Shown here: positions 1 through 12,100 of the stretch, piece after piece | Numbering within the stretch: position 1 is the first letter of the stretch | Layout: each line of letters opens with the position of its first letter | Source: Cotesia glomerata | Taxonomy: Eukaryota; Arthropoda; Insecta; Hymenoptera; Braconidae | Length of the DNA stretch: 64,000 nt | Assembly: GCF_020080835.1 (NCBI RefSeq) | Contig: NC_058163.1 | Span: 21,107,904 to 21,171,903 of the forward strand | Direction of reading: 5' to 3' | Translations under genes and position numbers: made by a program | Notes under the pieces: generated by a model | The model's input: the letters and a program-made list of their open reading frames with translations, nothing else | Told to the model about the DNA's origin: nothing | The model's database searches: none

Positions 1-1030
1 AAAAAATTTTTTAATTTTCTATAAATAAAACTAATAGAATATTTTTTTTACTAAAAAATTTCTGTAATAAAATTTTTATTTTTATTAAATAATTTTTAAT
101 TTTTAAAATACAAAAAAAATTTTTTTTTTTAAATATATTTACCAATTAATTTTTTAATAAAAAAAAAAAAAAATGTTTTTCTTATAAAAAAACTAATAAA
201 ATATTTTTTTTATAAAAATTTTTCTGCCCTCTTTGAGTGCCAACCCCTTAATCAATAAAATAATCAACTGTAATTAAAAAAAAACCAACAATTGCACTAA
301 AATAAATTCCTTGAGACAGCAACGAAGGTCGTGGCTTTCTTTTCCATCCTTTCCAGAGTAATAAAACAGATTAATGGTATAATGGTCCAAAAACTAAAAA
401 AGAATAATTAACTTGACAAAAAGATCACGGCCATGATTACGCACTTGTATATTACACGCTACATACTAAATATCGAAATAAAAATAATAATTATGATAAT
501 GAAAGTAATCCGAACATTAAAAATGGCATTAAATGTGGAGTAATTTAAAACTAGAGATTAACGAGCGCATGCAATGATTTTAACCAGCCTTGGAATTATT
601 GAACCTGCGAATTTAGCAAGCGGATGTTTACAAGACCTTGCTTGTATCGGGGGGGTAAAAAGTTACTTTTAACATATTTACCAAGCAACATATCTCTGTA
701 CTAAGTATATTTATATTTATACTTAATATGTTATTTATTCCTGGCATAAAAGACTAGTGCGTTCAAATTATTAAATTTTCATGCTAACTCGCTCCCTGTA
801 ATGTTTCAACGGTCTCCATTGCATAATACAACCGTGTCGAATGCGAACCAGAAAGTACGCATAGTCCATAAGTACTGTACTCATAACTGATAATTGCGCT
901 CCTACTACTTGTATATATTCGAATAGATTTAATTAAATATCGGTTTAATATTACGCTTACTATTGGGACTGTTTATTATTTATTACTCTATTAGCATTTC
1001 GCTTCATTCAACAGTTCAATAATTACTCAT
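1..1030. other. AT-rich non-coding stretch, no gene seen
   Basis: Very AT-rich sequence with long A and T runs in the first 240 bases and more mixed sequence from 300 to 1000. No open reading frame with coding character, no tRNA and no clear repeat boundary was seen. Confidence 0.6.
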
Positions 1031-3190
1031 ACACAGAAAAAAAAATGTTCTTGAATCAAGTAAATAATTTTTTTATTAAAAAATATATTTAAAAAATTTC
1101 TTTTTGTTGTTTTTGTAAAAAGTTTTATTTATTTTATTTTTTTTACTAAAAAAAATTTGTTTTTAACATTTTTAGAAAAAAAAATCAACAAATAATTGTT
1201 TTTAATTTTTGATAAAAAAAATTTCAATTAAATTCTAAATAATTACGTAATAAATTAGTCCTCAGGCTAATAGCTAGACTATTATGCTAAAATACAATTT
1301 AAAAACTGATACTTCTTGTCCAAGCAATCACTATAAACTCCCAAAGCAAAATTTTATCCAAAGCTAGCACAAGTAATTAAATAAAAAAAAAAAAAAAATT
1401 ACGGAAGTGGTTCAATATTAGCATAACCAATGGGTCAGCCACTCTTCAATCAGACTTAAATAAAATTTTTTGGAGTTCCTTCACCTCTAGACAAATAGAA
1501 CAATAATTGGCCCGCAATAAAAACTTAAACCCGCTATTTCTTCGTTCAATAAACGAAAAAAGTACATATAAATTTATTTACTTACTCTTGAATAAAATTT
1601 TTAGGATCTACGCACTAATTAACTCACAAAGTTGTTCACTTTATAAAAAAAATCTGCGAATTATCCATTCGATACAGAAATTTTTGGCAATATTGTCTTC
1701 GATACTATTAATCACTAGATCACAATTATCGACAATAGTCCAAAAAACTGCAACAAATGTTTATGTGAAGAAGCTAGATGGTAGCTTGTTAAAAGGGCGC
1801 TTGGAAATGAGCGATCTACGGAAAGATCCGCGGATATATGTGCGCCGGTTGTGGATCTTTAAACAACAGAGCAACATCTACGTGTAAAGTACGTCATCGG
1901 AGCTTGAAAAGAAAGAAAGAAGACGAAAAGGACACAACACCTTCCATAGAAGCATTCGGATGAATATAAACAGGAGAAGGTGTATGTCGAGTGTGTATGA
2001 TATCAGATACGCATGAAGATGATGGGGAAGATTTAAATGAACCAGCTTCTCTGCAAGGTGGAAAGGGAAGATTAAGATTCTCGCGCGTGTTCTAAAGAAA
2101 GACAGTAATTATAATAACTGGCATCTGATCGGTAAAAATTTAAACGTGTAAAGCACATATATGACAATGCTGAAAAAAAGGAATAAAATTACTCGTCCTC
2201 GATCTTTGTACTTAGTATTACCGATTTTATTTATTTCTTTCTCTTGTTAAGTATAAGTGTTGTACTTTCCATTGGACGAACCGATCGAAGACTCGTTTCA
2301 AGGTGACGGTTCTTCTGGTTTGTTAATTAAATTTTTTTTTAAGTTTAAATTACAATAATTCGTTTTATAGTTAGTCTAAGTTGTAAATCATTTTTTTTAT
2401 AAAGTAATTTTTTTTTATTTTATGGTAATTTTTTTTCGTTATTGAATTTTCCATGAATTCTGACAAAGAGGAACACACTTGACGGACAAAGTGTATAAAT
2501 ATTGTTTTTTAACGCGTTAATCAGTGTCAGATTATTATTATTATTATTATTATTGTTTTTTTATTGCAAGTTGTGTTGGCCGAAGTAAAAATTTTTTTTG
2601 AAATTCTATTCTTGGTGGAAGTCATTTTTTCTTAATTCAAATTATCATAAATACTTGATACAATAAATTTTTATATTAGATCAAGATTTTTAAATATTTT
2701 AGGAAAGCAGTGCCACCTACTTGAGCTGAGAAAAAAATTTTCTCACCTTGAGAAAATTTTTCTCTTGAATATTTGATACCCATTTTATATTATTTTAGCG
2801 TGCAATTATACATATTGAATGAAAAAAAAATGATTCAATATTATTTGATTTTCCCATTTGACATGTTAATCAATAAAAATATTAATGAAAATTTACTTCT
2901 ATCTTTATATTTAATTTTTTGGAGCAAGAGAGAAATTTTCTCAAGACAAGAAAATTTACTTCTATCAAAAACTAAATTTTTTAGAGCAAGAGGCTGAATT
3001 TTCTCAAAACAAGATTTTCTTGACTTAAATAAATTTTCTTGGATCAAGATACGTATTTCTTAAAGCAAGAGAATTAATTTTGTTAGAATAAGTGGAATTT
3101 CTTGTGTCAAAAAAAAATTTTTTTTTCGCTCAAAAAAATATTTAGGAAGAAAAGTATTTTCTTGGTTCAAGTGAACCTTTTTTTCTGTGT
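1031..3190. mobile_element. Putative element with ACACAGAAA inverted ends
   Basis: The left end reads ACACAGAAAAAAAAATGTTC followed by TTGAATCAAG, and the right end read on the minus strand gives ACACAGAAAAAAAGGTTC followed by TTGAACCAAG, so the ends form imperfect terminal inverted repeats. Inside, 2730-3180 is a string of degenerate repeats of the type TTCTCAAGACAAG. A piece at 2570-2680 recurs at 15770-15860 next to another ACACAGAAA end at 15689, which supports an interspersed family. A 126-codon open frame at 1507-1887 begins with a non-ATG codon and has no recognisable domain. No target duplication was identified, so the ends could belong to two neighbouring elements. Confidence 0.4.
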
Positions 3191-4407
3191 AGGATCAGGT
3201 ACATCGGCTGATAATAATAACTATCTTTGTTTATCTTTTTATTAATTAAAAACAGAGGTCTATAGAGTCATATATAAATATAATAATAATTTAAACATCT
3301 TGATATTATTATTATTCTTAAAATTTTTTTTCTTAAGGGTTTTGACACTACAGTAAAATAAAAAAAAATTAAGTAGTGAATAAGGAAAAATATATAAAAT
3401 TTTTTCTGATATGATAATTAATAGCCAGAAATAAAATCAAGGTGATGATAAAAAATTTACATCAGTCAATTTTTTTTAAATTTTTTTAACATTTTCATGT
3501 GAAATACGTGTTTTGTAACATAAAAACGTAAAATTTTTCATTTCGGAAATTCCAAAGGATTGATATTAATATACAATGAATTTTTATGAATTTGCAGAAG
3601 CATCCGGAGTGAAAAGCATGGCCTTGATCTAAAGGTGCAAGTTGCAAATTGATCTCGCTTGTGCAGCTCGAAACTATTGAACTCTAGCTTATTATTTCAC
3701 CGTTAGAGTTCACGCTCGAAATTGCGCGTCCAGGTATGCATATTTTATTGTTTTATCCTGTCATTAATTTTTTTTTATCAAAATTTTAAAGATAAAATTA
3801 AAAAAAAATTGGATTATTATCCAGAAAAAGTAAATTTTTATCTACTTCCTGGTATACAGAATAAATAAATCTTACTTTTTTCAAACTGTTACATGATCCA
3901 AAATTAAGGTAGTATAAAAATTTTTTCTTGATCGATCTGACATTTAAAAGATGCATCAATTTTTTGTAGTGCCGAAAATTCTTCTGCAAAACGTGAAATT
4001 AATTGAGACACTAAAAAACTTTTGTTGGGATTCTATTTTTCGCCCGATAATGTCGAATGATTTGTTTTCTAGTCAATAAATAATCGGGATTTTTTCAACT
4101 TTAGAAAAGTTTTATTTTATCCTCATAGCAGGCGTGAAAGATAACTAACCGACATGCAAATTTCAGACTGTTTATTTTATAAATCATCCATTCAAGAATT
4201 TTAAAAATCATCTTTCGTCAAACAGGATTACTCACCACCGCACTGTTTTTTGGTTAATAAATCAGACTATTTATATATTTTTCATTATAATTATAATCTA
4301 CAATAAATAATTTTTTTTGGAATTCTACTTTTTACAATATTCGAATTCAAATAAATTATATTTTTACGTCACCGATAAAAATTTAATTAAAAAAAATTAG
4401 AAAAACG
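3191..4407. other. Intergenic AT-rich stretch, nothing recognised
   Basis: Short AT-rich open frames only. The piece 3590-3740 has more mixed composition but no extended frame or splice-bounded exon could be supported. Confidence 0.5.
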
Positions 4408-5338
4408 GTAGACCCTGAAGGCTACCCGTGCAACTTTCCACTAATTCCATACCTAGGTGCATAAAACTGCACTAATGATGTTTTTGAGCTCTCCTAGCTC
4501 AAAAATACAATTTATGTGTTATTTTAAGCTCTTCGAGCTTAAGAAGATAGCTTTTCTATGCTTTTGAGCTCGAAGAGTCTGATAGAAGTTTCATAGAACA
4601 ATATTTTTTTAATTTTCAAACCGCACTAACTTTTGAATGAATCAACCGATTTTCACGCGGTTGGCAGCATTTGACGCAATTTTTTTAGTTTCATGAAGAA
4701 TTTTCAAGTTTGAATTGATAAAACTAGGAAATTTGGAGTAATTCCAAAAAAACACTTTTTTCGGTTTTCTTTCGTTCATGATATCTCTTGAACGAATTGA
4801 CTAATTTTGACCGGCTTGACGGCGATCGACGTAATTTTTTCATGCTAATAGCAGATTAGTTTTTTAAATTGATCGAGGATATCTCTCGAACCAATCAACC
4901 GGTTTCTACGTTCTTGGCGGAGATCGACGCGGTTTTTAAGCTCTAAAAATTATTCCATATAATCAAAAACGATCCGAGAAATGACGAAGTTATGTCAAAA
5001 AAAACATTTTTTTTGGTTTTCTTTCGTTCACGATATCTCTCGAACGAATCAACCGATTTTGACCGGATTAGTGACGATCGGCGTGGTTTTTTAAGCTTAA
5101 GAGCGGATTAGTTTTTGAAGTTGATCGATAAAGCCGTTTAAAAGTTATTCCAAAAAAACCACTTTGAAAAAAAATTTTTTTCTTATTTTTTTTGAGATTT
5201 TTTTTAATTTCTCAAAATCTATCGGTCCGAATCGGTTCAAATTCACAGGAAATCTTAGTTTGAGGGAACTCTTTAGAACGCCGTTTAGTAGATTCGGATC
5301 AGTTTAGTCGTTCAAAAATTATAAGCGAGTCACATAGT

Positions 5339-5373
<35 letters not shown>

Positions 5374-5516
5374 TGACAACATCGCGAGGGTGGTCAGGGA
5401 AGCTTCCTATGACCTTAAAACGTCGAGATCTGATAAAAACTCGATTTTTGCAAAACGGGGTGAAAACAATAACTTCCCGATTTTTGAAAATCTTCGATTT
5501 TCTTAGCGGGAAGTTA
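4408..5516. repeat. Interspersed repeat with internal near-tandem units and CA tract
   Basis: From about 4610 to 5140 the phrase 'desperate' of the unit CTCGAACGAATCAACCGATTT recurs in degenerate form about four times, each followed by a GATCGACG-like block and a long T-rich link. It is followed by a (CA)n microsatellite at 5341-5370 and a tail, 5371-5515, ending in an inverted pair AACTTCCC / GGGAAGTT around 5470-5515. The structure is that of a dispersed non-coding repeat rather than a gene. Class unknown. Confidence 0.5.
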
Positions 5517-8500
5517 AAAATAGTTCCTAAAAATAATTGAAGATATAAAAATATAATTTTTCCTGTATTTATAGAAATGTGATTTTATGTTAATTATTAC
5601 TATTTATTGGGTTTTCTCGGTCAATAATTGGTGATTTTAGTACTTCAACACTTAAATAACAAAATTAATATAATTTTTATTATAAATAGTTGTTAATTAT
5701 CATCAATTAAGTATTTAACTGTAATAAAATCCATTGTAAATTATTGTTAATAAGTTAATAGTTTTTTTATAGCTTAATACAAAAAAAGAAAACCTTAATC
5801 GGTCAATAATTGGTGCATTTACCCTATTTTAATTGTAAAAAAAAATTATTTAATTGTTATAAAAAAAAAAAATGATACTTGAAAAAATATTTTTGTCACA
5901 AGTTTTCTTTTAAATTTTTAGACATTAATAATAAAACCGAAAATCCGACATTTAATTTACGGCTCTAAAATAAATAAAATCTCCCTACGTTATAAAAATT
6001 CCGGGGTGATAAAAAAAACAGGTTGGGTATCTTCATTTCTCACTCACTTGCTTTTATTTTTATTTGCAATAAAACTTTTAAATTCTATTCTAACATTATC
6101 TGCCCACGTGATTGTCCGGCGAATTTTAAAAGTGTATTTAATGCTTGACACTCCGCCCCATCCAAGATATTTTACAATATAAATATGAGTATGTTGTATT
6201 AATTTTTTTATTTTACAATTAATAATATTTTTATAAATAATAAATTATCAATGGATTCCCCCCAGAAGTTGACGTGCTACTTGCCTCATTCCTCCCTATT
6301 GCGTTTCTCTCAACTAGTTTTGCTTGAATCTTTTGCGATTAGCGTTTTCTGATCGAGAGTGGAAATCTAATTTAAAAAAAACCTCATGAAATAATAATAA
6401 TAATTTCAACAAATTTTTAATATTATTATTATTATTATTATTATTATTTCTTCATTGCTAAAAACTTGAAAATTTTCCATTAATATTAATAATAATAATA
6501 ATATCAAGTTTTTTTTTTTATTATTATCATTAAATAAATTAAAAAATAATCTAAATTTTGATAATAATACTAATAATAATAAAAATTTCCATTTATGTGT
6601 TGATACAATTTTTTTTACTAACGCGTAATCGATTTCTTCTTTAATGAGATCTTTAATAAAAAATTAATTGAAGCATAAATAAATTATGATAATAAATATT
6701 GTATTTTCATCGCAATTCTAGAACCCGAAGGTGTAAACATGTGGATAGTGCCTGGCTGATCGAACATGACAAGGAACAAGAGGATAAATATATGCACATA
6801 CGGTATATAATAAACAGATAGACGTTTGAATAAATAAGAAGATTTACTCTCACTAACGCGGTAAGTAAAGGAGTGTTTGTATACTTTACCAGGTTTAGTT
6901 ACGATTCCTGATAACAGTAACTCGACCCCATTACATTTACCATTTCCCGATACCCATTTTTAGAGATAAATTATCATTGAATTATTTGTCAAAATCGGGA
7001 AGAGATAAGTTTTTGATCTTTGTTATTTGTTTGGCTGAAATTTTATAAGAAAAAAATTTTTTACGCGCTTTGAGGCGTGCAAAAGTTAAATTTTTTTTAT
7101 TTTTACATTTGACAAAAAATTTACCTTATAATTTTATTCTTGAGATTTTGAATAAAGATAATTTAAAATATAATTATTATAAAAATTTTAGACAGTAAAA
7201 TTTAATAATAAAAAATATATTTTTTTTAAAAAAAAAAGATATTTTAAATAATTAAAAAATATTTTCTTATAAATTGTGTAATTAGTTTTACACCCGAAAA
7301 ATATATCCTGGTATCTTCATAAATAATTATTCCCTTGTGTATATTTTTACACCAATTAAGTTTTAAAAGCTTCTCGGAATCGGAAAGACGGAAATTTACC
7401 TCAAAAGAATAAAAAAATAAACAACCAAATAAAATAAAAAACAAACCTTTAAATAATCAAAATAATGTTTGAGACGCGGAAAAATAACAATAGCAAACAT
7501 CTTAAAGCATATAATTTTTTTCCACTGCTGATTAATTGTTTTGCATTGTGTATTTTTGGGGACCAACCAGACTATGACAGTGAACTTCGACATGAACTGG
7601 ACAGAAAAAAAAATTGAAACCGGCTGTTTGTTTATGAACCATCCACAAATAGTTAACTATTTTTTTTATTAATAAAACTATGATAATAATCTACAAAATG
7701 TTGTACAAAAAATCCGCCGCATAATGATAACATTAATGAATAATGTCCTGTCATTTTTTAACAGTCGTCGGAGAGATGAATACAAAACAGCGTATAAAAT
7801 AACAAGAAAATTAATGAAGAAAAAATTATTTACTTTTATTTAGAGCCATCTACGTCAATAGCCTCTTCATTACAATGATACTAGTTTATTTAGTTTCTTC
7901 GAATGCTTAGTCATATTTTTATCGGACCCAAAAATGATTAATAAGAAGTAGCGACTTGCTTTAATTAATGTGTGACTGCACAAAATTAGGATTAAAAATT
8001 TTTTCTCAATGATTTTTACATATTTTTTATTGATATACATATTTTAAAACAAAACTGATATTTCTTCTTTTAATTTTTAATTTATTTTACAGGAAAAAAT
8101 TTTGGAAACTAATTATAAAAATTTTGATTAAAAATTAGAAGTTAAATTAATTTTTAAAAACATATTAAACTATTTTTTTCAAGTTATAAAAAAAGAAACA
8201 ATATTAAGAAAGAAGAATAAAATTTTTGAGTTACTTTGTTTTGAAATTAACCGAAAAACATGCAAACAATGGAAAGGTACTAATTCCGGTCAAGACCTTT
8301 CTTATTTAACTTAAAAAAATTTGCTTATTCTTTAAATAATATAAAATTCTATTTATATAAAGTTGTACTGCTACTATTTTAAAGTTAAAAAAAAATAAAA
8401 CTTTCCATTGTTTGAATTTTAAAACAAATTTTCACATAAAAATATTATTCTGTAAACAAGTATGATAAATTTTTTGTAACTGAATAATTTCTTCAATTAA

Positions 8501-9142
8501 TTTATTACAAAAAAAAATGTATCACCGTTTGAAAATTTAAATTTATTTTAATGACATCCTGAGATCTAAACAGTTCATAGAAAAATTTTTTCGTCTAAAT
8601 GATACAAAAAACTGCGGAATAAAACTTTAAAAAATTCTTTATAATCTTCTAGAATTTCCCGACTATCAATAGGAATTATCCTCAATTTTTTTGAATGACT
8701 ACTCAGTTATTAAAATATTTGCATTATTTTAAGAAGCGTCATTATTTAAGAATAAATTTATCGGTAAGAGCTGCCACCTGTTAGCGGAAGGTTGCCACCT
8801 GTTAGAGAGCTGGTTCGCGGAACAGTTGGTACCGCAGAATTCCTTAGATACAAAGTTTAGCAAAATTTGGTATTTATTTGACTAATAATAATTAAATATC
8901 ACAATTTTTTTTTAATTAACTAATTAATAAAATAAATTGATATATAATTAGAATATGACCAGATCAAGATTTGTTAAAGAAGAAAAATAATTGATCTTTG
9001 AAATTTAACAATTATTAATTCCAAGTGATCTAAAGATTGTTTAATTTAAAATAATCATATTAATGTATTATAATATTCTATAAATTGAGTATTTAAAGGT
9101 TGAAAGATAAAAACATAATTACTGAAATAAATATAAAATTAA
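5517..9142. other. Intergenic stretch with ATT trinucleotide tracts
   Basis: No gene was seen. (TTA)n and (AAT)n tracts lie at 6397-6600. A short direct duplication of TTGCCACCTGTTAG-type sequence lies at 8768-8805. Open frames at 7244-7593 on the minus strand are AT-rich and lack splice context or domains. Confidence 0.55.
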
Positions 9143-12100
9143 TCAGTGCCATTGGAAAAGAATGTGAGCTACGAGAAGATATACAGTTGCTGTTAGAAGA
9201 CTACCAATCGTTATCGGAAATCCCACTCTGGAAAATAACATTAAATTGTTAATTTATTTAATTAATATAATTACAGTTACGTTCGTGAAGCTATTATTGA
9301 ATCGTTCTGTATTAACTATTAGTATCTAGGTTATTATTCAAGTAGCAAAATTTATTTGCGGTGTTAATTACTAGTTTTTTTAATTGGAATTATGTCTTGA
9401 TTAACTTAAAAACAATTATTAATAGTATTGCAGCTTGCAATGAACCTCAAAAATTTTGAAAATAAAAAACAAAAAAAAGAAATAGTTAGTTAAAAAATTG
9501 CAATATTTAAAATGAGAAATAGAAAGAAGAAATAATTATTAAAAAAAAATTGCAATATTTGAAATAAAAAAAAACGAAAGAAGAAATATTTAGTAAAAAT
9601 ATTGCAATATTTAAAATAAAAAAATGAAAGAAGAAATAGTTAGTTAAAAAATTACAATATTTGAAATAAAAAAAAGGAAAGAAGAAATAGTTAGTTAAAA
9701 AATTGCAATATTTGAAATAAAAAAAAATAAAGAAGAAATAGTTAGTAAAAATATTGCAATATTTCGAATAAAAAAATAAAAGAAGAAATAGTTAGTTAAA
9801 AAATTTCAATATTTAAAATAAAAAATAGAAAGAAGAAATAGTTAGTTAAAAAATTGCAATATTTAAAATAAAGAACAAAAAGAAGAAATCGTTACTAAAA
9901 AAAATTCCAATCTTTGAAATAAAAAAATGAAAGAAGAAATAGTTACTAAAAATATTGCAATATTTAAAATAATAAAATGAAAGAAGAAACAGTTAGTTAA
10001 AAAATTGCAATATTTAAAATAAAAAAATCAAAGAAGAAATAGTTAGTTAAACATTGCAATATCTTTTATTAAAAAGTTGATTTGACGTTTTCATTGTTGT
10101 CGCTTTTCGTTGCTATAATGATCACTTTGGCAACGATTACCATGGCAACGGTTAAATATTAATGAATTAAATTTGTAAAAATATTGATTAATTAAATTGT
10201 CGAAAATAAACATTCTGACAGAAGCGCGCAAAGCGCGTTCGATTTTCTAGTTTAAAATAAAAAATAGAATGAAGAAATAGTTACTTAAAAAATTGCATGA
10301 ATGTAAACGGATATCCGTGTTGTTCAGCGACACCAGCACAGACAACATTCGCCGTAGCTCCAATGAGAGTCGCATTACCTGCAAAATAACACGCATCCAT
10401 TCAACAAAAAAATAAAATCACTGATAACACATCAAAATACGCTGGTGATAAAGTAAATGATAACTGATATCAGTTGGAATCGATAATCAGCAGATAATCT
10501 GATAAAAGTTTAAGTGTGGATAATTAAAAAGCATCTAGAAAATTCTTTTTTTTTCATCTAATTGATTAACAATTAACAAACAAGATTAAACTTACCTCCC
10601 ATGCAGGCACCGTAGGCCAAGGCCCAAACCAACGGCTGGAGAGGCAGCCCGAGCTCATTATTCTGCGATAAGTTCGTTATGATTCTGATCATCATAGTCG
10701 TCAAAGGAACGTTATCTACAAAGGCGCTGGCGATTCCTGATACCCATAAAATCAAAATAATGGCTACGGCTAATCTGAACTCTTCGCTCACTGACAAGAT
10801 TATCATCTCGGTTTGCTTGCCGATCCAGGCGATCAAGCCCAAGCAGGAAAGTGCCTGAAAAAATGATGAAATTTGCAGTTACTTGATTTAATTATCTTAA
10901 CAAATCAAATTTTTCTTAAAAAATATTTGTAAAAAATTCCAATTTCTATTTTTCTTCATTTCTTCTTATCAATTTTTTTTGCCATAATTAATTTGTCACA
11001 AAAATTATTTAAATTTAATAAATATCTGCTAAATTAATTTTCATCTGGTAAAATAAAAAAAAAAAAAGAAGAATATCATTCAGCATCAAAGCATTGAATT
11101 GTATAAAGAAGATATATAAGCATCTTTGAATATAATACTTAAATTAATACCTCCATAAGGATGAACAAGGACGCAAAAAATATCAAGGTGCTCCACTCGA
11201 CCCGGGCAAGAATTCCATCCAAATCTTTAGTGTCCGCCAGGATGAGGATGAGGAAAACTCCCAGCAAGGTCGTCCACCCGAGTGATAAATTAACGTTAGG
11301 CAGGTTATGCAGGAAAAAAAGTACTATCACGAAGATTAAAGTGATACTTGTTTTTAGCAGCATCCATTTGTCGCGTATTTGGTACTAAAATGAAGACATA
11401 TGTCATTCATTTAAAATTATTCATTGTAATTGTTAAAAATTAATAATTACTTTGTCTTGAAGTTCCTCGAGCGTTGACCTGTACTTCAACGAACTTATTC
11501 TTCCCGTAGTTAATTTGCTGTCTAATGCAGCGCTAAGTGTCTGCACTTTCTGCAGCAAAATATCGCGTACTAACTTTTCTTCCCGACTGTAACTCGACAA
11601 GCTAGCTGCAGCGCGCTGCCAAATCGCGATTTCATGCCGCATTTCTTGGATTTGAAGAGGCTCACCGAATTTTAGCAGCTTCGTGTCGTGAAAAATGTGT
11701 TTCAGCTGGAAACTTGCGACTATTACGGCCAATACGACGCCGATGCTCATGTGTAACACGAAGTTACTGAAATCGACGCCCTGTTACAATTATTGGTCAT
11801 TATTAATTAGTTATGCAGAGTAAGTTTTTATTCATTGAAGATTTATATTTTGTTACCGCTGCGATGACTTTTTTGTTGGTGGTGATTATAACATTCGGTG
11901 GATCACCAACCGGTGTCAGGGTTCCGCCGATATTTGAGTAAATTACCATTGCTGTCAATATTGGAACGGGGTTTAGTTCCATTACTTCACAAAGTCGGAT
12001 TGTGACGGGTGTCATTAGTAAAACCATTGTTGTATTGTCAAGAAAAGACGATAAAATTGCGGTGAAGATACAGAGAGTATAAATTAATGGCCAAACTTTA

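Noticed and set aside
1507..1887. 126-codon plus-strand frame
   Set aside because: Starts without ATG, AT-rich, no domain or splice context, and sits in a probable transposon.
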